The notes under the pieces are model-generated. The model made no database searches. It saw only the letters and a list, made by a program, of their open reading frames with translations, and had not been told where the DNA came from. From contig JAIOJO010000140.1 of NCBI GenBank assembly GCA_019911985.1, positions 1-13,096 of the forward strand: DNA of 13,096 bases, written 5' to 3'. Source of the DNA: Sulfuricellaceae bacterium (GTDB lineage: Bacteria; Pseudomonadota; Gammaproteobacteria; Burkholderiales; UBA9220). This document shows positions 1 through 5,486 of the stretch, piece by piece (position 1 is the first letter of the stretch; each line of letters opens with the position of its first letter). The position numbers were made by a program, and so were the translations under genes.

Positions 1-117
1 TCCGCCGAGGAAACCGCGCAGATCGTCGCCTTCCTGGAGAGCCTGACCGGCCCCTTGCCCAGCCAGTTCGTCAGCGCGCCGATACTGCCCTCCGCTCCCT
101 TCAAGCAGGTGAATTGA
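1..117 (+). CDS. C-terminal end of a cytochrome c peroxidase / MauG-like di-haem protein (partial)
   Basis: The window opens inside a reading frame that encodes 38 residues and stops with TGA at 115-117. The peptide SAEETAQIVAFLESLTGPLP resembles the last helix of di-haem cytochrome c peroxidases (CcpA/MauG family), where an 'E...IVAFLxSLTG' segment follows the second haem domain. These proteins are periplasmic and reduce H2O2 or carry out long-range oxidations using two c-type haems. No CXXCH motif lies in the visible part, so the assignment rests on this one short motif. A different c-type cytochrome with the same terminal helix is possible. The gene starts outside the window. Confidence 0.6.
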   Translation, partial: SAEETAQIVAFLESLTGPLPSQFVSAPILPSAPFKQVN

Positions 118-123
118 TCGCGC

Positions 124-153
124 TTGCATCGACATAGCTAAGTTTGCGATACT
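124..153 (+). promoter_or_regulatory. Possible sigma-70 promoter for the argD leader
   Basis: TTGCAT at 124-129 and GATACT at 148-153 are separated by 18 bases, just after the stop codon of the peroxidase-like gene. Transcription would start near 160 and run through the hairpin at 167-236 and the terminator at 283-315 before reaching argD. Both hexamers are imperfect, so this is a prediction by eye only. Confidence 0.35.
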
Positions 154-166
154 CACCGCCATGACA

Positions 167-236
167 CATCAGCCAGCCATGCAGCCGTCCCTCCGACGCC
201 GCCCGCTACCCGCCCCTGGGGAGCCGGCTGGCTATG
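167..236 (+). promoter_or_regulatory. Long-range hairpin in the argD leader
   Basis: AGCCAGCC at 171-178 pairs perfectly with GGCTGGCT at 226-233. With one bulged base (170) the stem extends by CAT/ATG (167-169 with 234-236). A Shine-Dalgarno-like GGGGAG at 218-223 lies 10 nt before an ATG at 234, and that ATG is partly inside the stem. The ORF from this ATG is in frame with argD and has Arg codons at positions 2, 7 and 10. The structure could be part of an attenuator or of a short regulatory RNA. I recognise no known riboswitch class in it. Confidence 0.4.
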
Positions 237-282
237 CGCGCGGACTGGATACGGCCTAAACGGCCCATCCTTTCGCCAACTC

Positions 283-315
283 AAAAAGCCACGGCTAAAC
301 CCCGTGGCTTTTTTT
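283..315 (+). terminator. Rho-independent terminator upstream of argD
   Basis: AAAAGCCACGG (284-294) and CCGTGGCTTTT (302-312) form a perfect 11-bp stem with a 7-nt loop, followed by a run of seven T (309-315). This is a textbook intrinsic terminator on the plus strand. It may end transcripts from the upstream peroxidase-like gene, or terminate a leader RNA as an attenuator, because it sits only about 35 nt before the argD start. Confidence 0.85.
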
Positions 316-350
316 CGCCCATAGTTCATCCACCCACGAAGGAGCAAACC

Positions 351-1532
351 ATGCCGTATTACGACACTTCCGCCCTGATGGAAATCACCCACCGGCCCGA
401 CCTGGTTTTCGAGCAAGGCCACGGCTCCTGGCTGAGCGACAGCCAGGGCAAGCGCTACCTGGATTTCGTCCAGGGCTGGGCGGTGAATTGCCTCGGCCAT
501 TCCCCCGCCGTGCTGGCCGACGCCCTCGCCGCCCAGGCGCGCAAGCTCATCAACCCCAGCCCGGCTTTCTACAACGCTCCGGCCATAGAACTCGCCGCGC
601 TGTTGGCGGAAAACTCGGCCTTCGACCGGGTGTTCTTCGCCAGCAGCGGCGCGGAGGCCAACGAAGGCGCGATCAAGCTGGCGCGCAAATGGGGGCAGGT
701 GCATAAGCGCGGCGCCTTCGAAATCATCACCTTCGAGAACGGCTTCCACGGGCGCACGCTCGCCACCATGTCGGCCTCCGGCAAGCCCGGTTGGGATACC
801 CTGTTCGCGCCGCAGGTGCCGGGTTTTCCCAAAGCCAGCCTCAACGACCTGGATTCGGTTGCGGCGCTGATCGGCCCGGATACCGTCGCGGTGATGCTGG
901 AGCCGATCCAGGGCGAAGCCGGCGTGGTGCCCGCCAGCGTGGAATTCCTGCAGGACTTGCGGCGCTTGACCCGGGAGCGCGGCCTGCTGCTGATCGTCGA
1001 CGAAGTGCAGACCGGCATGGGGCGCACCGGCAAGCTCTTCGCCCACGAGCACGCCGCCATCGCGCCGGACATCATGACGCTGGGCAAGGGAATCGGCGGC
1101 GGCGTGCCGCTCTCCGCGCTGCTCGCCCGCGAAGACGTGTGCTGCTTCCAGCCCGGCGACCAGGGCGGCACCTATAACGGCAACCCGCTCATGGCCGCCG
1201 CCGGGCTGGCGGTGCTGCGGGCGCTGCTCGCGCCGGGCTTTCTGGAATCCGTGGCGGCCAAGGGTGCCTACCTGGAACAAAAACTGGACGAAATTTCCGC
1301 CCGCCACGGGCTCGGCGGCGAGCGCGGCAGCGGCCTGTTGCGGGCGCTGGTGCTGAAGGACGAGAACGGCCCGGCCATCGTCGAGGCCGCCCGCGATCAC
1401 GAACCCAACGGTCTGCTCCTCAACGCGCCGCGCCCCAATCTGCTGCGCTTCATGCCGGCCTTGAACGTGGAATGGGATGAAATCGACCGGATGGCCGAAA
1501 TTCTGAATCGATGCCTGGCACGCCGAAGCTAG
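351..1532 (+). CDS. argD: Acetylornithine aminotransferase family (class III, PLP-dependent)
   Basis: This 393-residue protein matches the usual length (about 390-400) of ArgD, the enzyme that interconverts N-acetylglutamate semialdehyde and N-acetylornithine in arginine synthesis and often also acts in lysine synthesis. Visible landmarks are the phosphate-binding SSGAEANEGAIKLARK (98-113), the aromatic stacking pair FH (132-133, in NGFHGRT), the cofactor aspartate in VDEVQTGMGRTG (D217), the Schiff-base lysine in TLGKGIGGG (K246), and GGTYNGNPL (272-280). ATG 351 is chosen because AAGGAG at 339-344 sits 6 nt before it and the protein then starts like the family. An upstream in-frame ATG at 234 would put the terminator inside the gene. 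No other arg genes are adjacent, so another omega-aminotransferase specificity cannot be excluded. A degenerate copy of its 3' end lies at 2451-2546. Confidence 0.88.
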   Translation: MPYYDTSALMEITHRPDLVFEQGHGSWLSDSQGKRYLDFVQGWAVNCLGHSPAVLADALAAQARKLINPSPAFYNAPAIELAALLAENSAFDRVFFASSGAEANEGAIKLARKWGQVHKRGAFEIITFENGFHGRTLATMSASGKPGWDTLFAPQVPGFPKASLNDLDSVAALIGPDTVAVMLEPIQGEAGVVPASVEFLQDLRRLTRERGLLLIVDEVQTGMGRTGKLFAHEHAAIAPDIMTLGKGIGGGVPLSALLAREDVCCFQPGDQGGTYNGNPLMAAAGLAVLRALLAPGFLESVAAKGAYLEQKLDEISARHGLGGERGSGLLRALVLKDENGPAIVEAARDHEPNGLLLNAPRPNLLRFMPALNVEWDEIDRMAEILNRCLARRS

Positions 1533-1628
1533 AAGCGTACAAGGGTGAGGAGGCGGCAAGGGTCTTGCCCACGCCGAGTATCGCCTGCAGGGCAGCTATC
1601 CGATACTTTTTTGCAATCCTTACTTATG

Positions 1629-1669
1629 CACTCCCGCGAAACTTCGCTGCGCTCGTTTTCGCGGGAGTG
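1629..1669. repeat. Perfect 13-bp inverted repeat between convergent genes
   Basis: CACTCCCGCGAAA (1629-1641) is the exact reverse complement of 1657-1669, with a 15-nt loop. It lies between the stop of argD (1532, +) and the stop of the secreted-protein gene (1679, -). It has no clear T-run on either strand, so it is better described as a bidirectional transcript-end hairpin or a REP-like element than as a classical terminator. Confidence 0.6.
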
Positions 1670-1678
1670 TGCGTTTCG

Positions 1679-2248
1679 CTATTTAGCGCTCTCTTCGACT
1701 CCGAACTTGGCGCTTTCGGGATCTTTGAAAGCCGTTTTAGCGCTGGAGATTAGGCAGTTATACGCTTCATCTTTAGGGCCAAAAACGACGAAAGAGCTTT
1801 TGGCGCCGGTGAATTTCTCGCCGATCGAGAATAACACCGCGTATGCTTGGGGCAATTCCTTGGGGCGGAACGCGCCAAAGGAATAAGAACCCGCGATGCC
1901 GAGCGCGTTCAAGGGGACGGTCAGTTCTAAGGGTTGGGTGCTGTGCGGCGACGGGAAAGTCGATTTCGCCGACATCATCAATGTTTTAGTATCGACGGTA
2001 TACCGAGTCGTTACCGGCATCCCGACGAAACGGGAATTGGGGCTGGAAAGCTGTTTTTTGCAGGCGGCATCATGTGCCGGGTCGGCCGAGCCGTTCTGGA
2101 GCAAACCATAGACATACCGCAGCTTAACTGTGGCGTGCCCTGAATGGGTATCGCCCTTTTTTTCCGCTGCCGCAGCAGGCTGAGCCAAACCTACTGCAAT
2201 AATCCCTGCCGCCAAAACCGCCGATGAAAAAGTCCTGTTTGCGTTCAT
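1679..2248 (-). CDS. Small secreted protein of unknown function
   Basis: The 189-residue product begins MNANRTFSSAVLAAGIIAVGLAQPAAAAEKK, a typical Sec signal peptide with a hydrophobic stretch at about 8-22 and an AxA-type cleavage site near residues 26-28. The mature part has two cysteines (in DAACKKQ and YNCLIS) and no motif I recognise. It is probably a soluble periplasmic or secreted protein of mixed alpha/beta content. ATG 2248 is chosen because it creates the signal peptide and is preceded by GGGAG (2260-2264), although the spacing of about 11 nt is long. The longer frame back to 2467 would run through the argD remnant and is unlikely. It is convergent with argD and appears monocistronic. 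The 12-mer GTCAATTTTCAA lies 16 nt before its start, as it also does for the DUF1622 gene. Confidence 0.7.
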   Translation of the reverse strand: MNANRTFSSAVLAAGIIAVGLAQPAAAAEKKGDTHSGHATVKLRYVYGLLQNGSADPAHDAACKKQLSSPNSRFVGMPVTTRYTVDTKTLMMSAKSTFPSPHSTQPLELTVPLNALGIAGSYSFGAFRPKELPQAYAVLFSIGEKFTGAKSSFVVFGPKDEAYNCLISSAKTAFKDPESAKFGVEESAK

Positions 2249-2450
2249 ACTATTTGCACTCCCTTTGAAAATTGACAATTCAGACTCGATTGATTCCATT
2301 CTTAAATCCGTCCAGCCCGTGCAAATTTCGCACAGCAAAATAATAGGCATTTCATGCAACCCATAGCTGACAAATGCTGACCGTTCCTGACAGCCGTAAC
2401 CGCCACGGCTCTGAATCCATTCGCGCCCCAAACCGATACGCTCGCCCGCG

Positions 2451-2546
2451 AATCTACTGCGCCTCATACCGGCCTTGGACGTGGAAATGGATGAAATCGA
2501 CCGGATGGCCGCAATTCTGGACGCCTTATTGTTGGCGCGGAGGTGA
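2451..2546 (+). pseudogene. Remnant of an argD 3' end (duplicated fragment)
   Basis: Translated from 2451, the sequence reads NLLRLIPALDVEMDEIDRMA followed by AILDALLLARR and TGA (2544-2546). This corresponds to the C-terminus of the intact argD, NLLRFMPALNVEWDEIDRMA followed by EILNRCLARRS (nucleotides 1438-1532). Over the 66 nt aligned from 1441 to 1506, 60 bases are identical and five of the six differences change the amino acid, as expected for a decaying copy. Homology stops sharply upstream of 2451. The fragment has no start codon of its own and cannot encode a functional enzyme. Confidence 0.8.
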
Positions 2547-2567
2547 GCAGTGCCTACTTGCGACGAT

Positions 2568-2912
2568 TTACTCGCGCATTTCCTTCAGGTCGCGGCCCAG
2601 AAAATAAGCCAAGGCCGTCCGGATGACGACGATGCCGCCAAGCATGGCCAGCTTTTCGGGGGTCGGGATAACGATGGTCTGGATAATGTCGCCGGCCAGG
2701 AAGAAATCGAGTCCCAGCAGCATCTTCTGACCTATGGCCGAGCGGATGCGCTCCAAGGCCGTGAGCGGACGGCCGCGGAAAAAATCGGCCAGCCGGGCCA
2801 GCAGCTTGGCGACGCCTTCAACGGCGCCCCACGAAACCACGGCGACCCCCATGCCCTCGATAAAGGGGGCGATGAAATTGACCGATTCCACCAAAAATTC
2901 GTGCATAGCCAT
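2568..2912 (-). CDS. DUF1622 family membrane protein
   Basis: The 114-residue protein has three likely membrane helices at about 11-34, 63-82 and 86-106. A central basic segment ends in ALERIRSAIGQKMLLGLDFFLAGDII, which is the hallmark of DUF1622 inner-membrane proteins as I remember the family. A later segment, VVIRTALAYFLGRDL, also fits. The function of the family is unknown. The start is uncertain: ATG 2912 and ATG 2906 are two codons apart (MAMHEF) and neither has a strong ribosome binding site. The gene runs divergently from the DUF2242 lipoprotein gene and ends just after the argD remnant. The 12-mer GTCAATTTTCAA lies 16 nt before ATG 2912. Confidence 0.75.
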   Translation of the reverse strand: MAMHEFLVESVNFIAPFIEGMGVAVVSWGAVEGVAKLLARLADFFRGRPLTALERIRSAIGQKMLLGLDFFLAGDIIQTIVIPTPEKLAMLGGIVVIRTALAYFLGRDLKEMRE

Positions 2913-2928
2913 CAGAGCTTCTACCCGC

Positions 2929-2940
2929 TTGAAAATTGAC
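2929..2940 (-). repeat. 12-mer GTCAATTTTCAA, second copy (first copy 2265-2276)
   Basis: The same 12 bases occur on the minus strand at 2265-2276 and 2929-2940, each exactly 16 nt before the ATG of a minus-strand gene (2248 and 2912). A near copy with one extra T (GTCAATTTTTCAA) lies at 10995-11007, 138 nt before the GH64-like gene. It may be a shared operator, or debris of an insertion-sequence end; the context GTGGGTCAATTTTCAA around this copy recalls terminal repeats of some IS21-family elements. Confidence 0.4.
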
Positions 2941-2999
2941 CCACCCGAATCCTAACGAGCCGCTTGCAGCCGTTTCTCCTCACGCCCCCCGGCGACCGC

Positions 3000-3027
3000 T
3001 TGAAGAATCGCACGGACATGATATTGT
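3000..3027 (+). promoter_or_regulatory. Possible sigma-70 promoter for the DUF2242 lipoprotein gene
   Basis: TTGAAG (3000-3005) and TATTGT (3022-3027) are separated by 16 bases, about 33 nt before ATG 3060. Each hexamer matches the consensus at four of six positions. Read by eye. Confidence 0.35.
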
Positions 3028-3059
3028 AAGGCCAGGAACACGATAAGCACAGCCACCCC

Positions 3060-3575
3060 ATGAAACGACATCTCTTATTTGCCGCACTGCTCCTGCTGGT
3101 GCTTGCCTCGGGAGGCTGCGGCGGCCCGAAGGTCTACCGCGACGAAGGTTTCGCGAGCGAATCGCCGTATCGGCACAACTACGATACGTCGCCGGAAACC
3201 GCCTGCGAGGGTGCCGAATTCGCCTTGCTGAACCAGGGCTATACCCTCGACGCCAAGGCGCCGACGGCGCTCAAGGCGCGGAAAAACTTCCAGCCGGAGG
3301 AAGAAATCAACGTCGTGATCGAGTTCAATGTGGTGTGCAAGGCCGACAAGGCCGGCTCCGTGGTCTTCGCCAATGCCGTGCAAACCACCTACGAACTGAA
3401 GAAAAGCAGCGGTTCGAGCAGCCTGAGCATTCCCTCCGCCGGTTCGATTTCCCTGCCCTGGGGAAAAACCGTGGAAGCCTTGGTCAAGATCGCCGGGGAA
3501 ACCATCTCCGACGAAAGCTTCTATTCCCGCTTTTTCGCGCTGGTGAGCGCGCACTTGAAGGCGCCACTCAAATAG
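3060..3575 (+). CDS. DUF2242 family putative lipoprotein
   Basis: The 171-residue product starts with a basic, very hydrophobic export signal (residues 1-16) that ends in LASGGC, so Cys20 is the likely lipidated residue, although the lipobox is imperfect (Ser at -3). The rest follows the DUF2242 pattern as I remember it: YRHNYDTSPETACEGAEFALLNQGY (37-61), a 'KxFQPE...VxIEFxVVC' core (KNFQPEEEINVVIEFNVVC, about 75-93), FANAVQTTYELKKS, and a late ISLPWGKTVEALVKIAGETI segment before FYSRFF. The function is unknown; the protein is probably anchored in the outer or inner membrane facing the periplasm. The ribosome binding site is weak. It is a single gene, divergent from the DUF1622 gene, and converges on the DUF2063 gene. 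Confidence 0.75.
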   Translation: MKRHLLFAALLLLVLASGGCGGPKVYRDEGFASESPYRHNYDTSPETACEGAEFALLNQGYTLDAKAPTALKARKNFQPEEEINVVIEFNVVCKADKAGSVVFANAVQTTYELKKSSGSSSLSIPSAGSISLPWGKTVEALVKIAGETISDESFYSRFFALVSAHLKAPLK

Positions 3576-3666
3576 CGGTTCTTCTCGCTAATTTGTACCC
3601 TTCGGAAGTCGAGCGCCAGGACATTTTGCACGCAATAGACCCCGGGCGGAATTCCATCCCAGCCAT

Positions 3667-4512
3667 TCATGCCACAGAAAGACCTGCGGCATGGACAAAA
3701 AACCCGCTGGCCAGCCACTGCTCACGCCACCCTTCTGGCGTGAGCCAGGCTGAGCGAATGTCGTCAACATCGAGTTCGACCGCATCCATAGCGGCAAAGG
3801 CACTCGGTACATTTCCAACCCGGCCCAGCGCAAGAAGAAATTGATACTGGGGATTCGTCAAAGGGATAAGGCGGGTGCGGTAATTGACCCGGACCATGGC
3901 AATCTGGGAGGTCTGCAACGGGGGGAGTTCAGGATTCTTTTCGTCGCGGACCAAGCTGTAAAAGCGCGCAACGGGAAACTTGGCCTGGTGAATTTTGAAG
4001 CAGCGCTGTAGAGCCAGCTCTTCGTCGGCAAGGTTTACGTCGTCGGCCAGCTTGCCTTCATCGCCGGGCGCATCGAACATAGTAAAGACCTCCCGCTCGA
4101 AATCCGCCAGGTCTATCATAAAGTCGATCCAGTGCTCCCGCTCATTCGGGGGCAGTTCACGATCCGGCCGGGTGTCGCTGAGATAGCCGGGGAAGCGCCG
4201 TCCCAACTGATATAGCGTGTAGCTGTCCGACGGCAGTTCAAGCAGATAGTCCCGGGCAAACTCGTTAAACACCGGCGAGCCCAGCGCGTAGCAAAGTGCC
4301 GGAAATTGCTCGCGCATACAGGTGAGCAAGCGCGCATAGTAACTTCTCTGGTAAACCCCGAGACAATCGGCTGCACTGAGCCGGGAGGAAGCAAGCACCT
4401 CATTGTTCACCTGCTCTTCATTGGCGAGACGGGGATAGAGCAAAACCTCCTGCATCCAGCGTTGCAGGCCCGCAAGGCTAGCCGTGGCTTGCCCGCTAAT
4501 CGGCGGCTTCAC
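3667..4512 (-). CDS. DUF2063 (HvfC/BufC-like) partner protein of the MNIO enzyme
   Basis: The 281-residue protein carries the DUF2063 N-terminal helical domain: LAGLQRWMQEVLLYP (13-27), then RLSAADCLGVYQRSYYARLL and MREQFPALCYALGSPVFNEF, then YLLELPSDSYTLYQLG and FPGYL. A C-terminal domain from about 130 ends with LNPQYQFLLALGR-like and WLTPEGWREQWLASGFF segments. Pfam calls the first domain 'putative DNA-binding', but in MNIO systems the equivalent protein (HvfC, BufC, or MbnC in methanobactin) is the partner that binds the precursor and the MNIO enzyme. The start is GTG at 4512-4510, overlapping the TGA of the MNIO gene as GTGA, a sign of translational coupling. It is the last gene of the cassette. 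No clear terminator is visible in 3576-3666. Confidence 0.85.
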   Translation of the reverse strand: MKPPISGQATASLAGLQRWMQEVLLYPRLANEEQVNNEVLASSRLSAADCLGVYQRSYYARLLTCMREQFPALCYALGSPVFNEFARDYLLELPSDSYTLYQLGRRFPGYLSDTRPDRELPPNEREHWIDFMIDLADFEREVFTMFDAPGDEGKLADDVNLADEELALQRCFKIHQAKFPVARFYSLVRDEKNPELPPLQTSQIAMVRVNYRTRLIPLTNPQYQFLLALGRVGNVPSAFAAMDAVELDVDDIRSAWLTPEGWREQWLASGFFVHAAGLSVA

Positions 4513-5486
4513 GCAATCTCTCCAACAGTGTTATCCATCACGTTCGGGATCATAAAGCTGACCGGCGTCGAAACGCTGCCGGATGCCCCCGGTTGCACAT
4601 CGACAGGCGGCCTATATTCCGATGAGGGCGAGATGTATTGTTGCGCCTTGAACAGCTCGGCTTCGCATTGCGCAAGCGAGGGAATATCGCCGTCCCATTC
4701 GAGGGAAGTGGGCGCGCCGCCGGTGCGTGCCCAGGCCAGGCGAAACAGCTCCCAGACTTCGGGGCGTACCGGCCGGTCGTGGGTATCGATCACATGGGTG
4801 CCGCAATCTTCATGACCGGCCAGATGCATCTGCACCACATGCTCGAACGGAAACGCATTCAGGTAATCCAAGGGATCTTTGTCGGCGTTGAATGAAGTGA
4901 CGTAAACATTGTTGACGTCCAGCAGCAAAGCGCAGCCGGTTTCCGCTACTAAAGCCCGCAGGAAGTCCGGCTCGCTGATAGTGGACTGGGCAAAGCTTAA
5001 GTAAGTGCTCGGATTCTCGAGCACCAATTGACGCTGGAGGAAATCCTGCACGGTGTTCACCCGCCCGGCGATATGCTTCAGGGTTTCTTCCGTCAGCGGA
5101 ACCGGCAACAGATCGTGCGTGTTAATCCCGTTGATTCCAGTCCAGCACAGGTGGTCGCTCAACCACCGGGGGCTCACCTTAGCGGCCAGCAGCTTGAGCT
5201 TTCTGAGATAGCCGAAGTCCAGCGGGTCGGTGCTGCCGATGGACATCGACACACCGTGCAGCACGACGGGATAACGCTCGGCCACTTGCCGCAGGATATA
5301 CAGCGACTTGCCGCCGGAATCCATGTAATTCTCGGAGATAGCCTCGAACCAATTGACGCGGGCCTCTCCCGCCAGAATCTGCTCGGCGTGGCAATGCCGG
5401 AGGCCGAGGCCCAGCCCCGGCTCCGTCTTGCCGGCTGTCAACATTGCAGGCTTGCTATCCATGGAATCAGCTGCAGCTTCCGCCAC
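4509..5486 (-). CDS. MNIO (DUF692) multinuclear non-haem iron oxidative enzyme, HvfB/BufB-like
   Basis: This 325-residue TIM-barrel-type protein has the DUF692 metal-ligand pattern: WFEAISENYM (46-55), VVLHGVSMSIG (74-84, H77), LSDHLCWTG (109-117, D111/H112), LENPSTYL (156-163), LLLDVNNVYV (187-196, D190/N193), QMHLAGHED (219-227, H221/H225) with VIDTHDRPV (232-240), and SLEWDGDIP (261-269, E263/D265). The family uses two or three iron ions to oxidise cysteine or other residues of ribosomal peptides, giving oxazolone-thioamides in methanobactin and thiooxazoles in bufferins. All expected ligands appear present, so the enzyme should be active. ATG 5486 overlaps the preceding gene by 20 nt. ATG 5462 (MDSKPAM), 4 nt after the upstream TGA, is an equally good start. 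The tail after about 292 is low-complexity and probably disordered. Confidence 0.9.
   Translation of the reverse strand: MAEAAADSMDSKPAMLTAGKTEPGLGLGLRHCHAEQILAGEARVNWFEAISENYMDSGGKSLYILRQVAERYPVVLHGVSMSIGSTDPLDFGYLRKLKLLAAKVSPRWLSDHLCWTGINGINTHDLLPVPLTEETLKHIAGRVNTVQDFLQRQLVLENPSTYLSFAQSTISEPDFLRALVAETGCALLLDVNNVYVTSFNADKDPLDYLNAFPFEHVVQMHLAGHEDCGTHVIDTHDRPVRPEVWELFRLAWARTGGAPTSLEWDGDIPSLAQCEAELFKAQQYISPSSEYRPPVDVQPGASGSVSTPVSFMIPNVMDNTVGEIA

Noticed and set aside
234..350. N-terminal extension of argD from ATG 234
   Set aside because: The extension would place an intrinsic terminator inside the coding sequence and has no family similarity; ATG 351 has a well spaced AAGGAG. The ATG is kept only as a possible leader-peptide start.
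153..1559. Long open frame antisense to argD (468 codons)
   Set aside because: It mirrors the GC-rich codons of argD, gives a His/Gln/Gly-rich translation without any family pattern, and the plus-strand frame has all catalytic motifs of a class III aminotransferase.
2249..2467. Upstream extension of the secreted-protein gene to 2467 on the minus strand
   Set aside because: It would bury the signal peptide in the middle of the protein and run through the argD remnant on the opposite strand.
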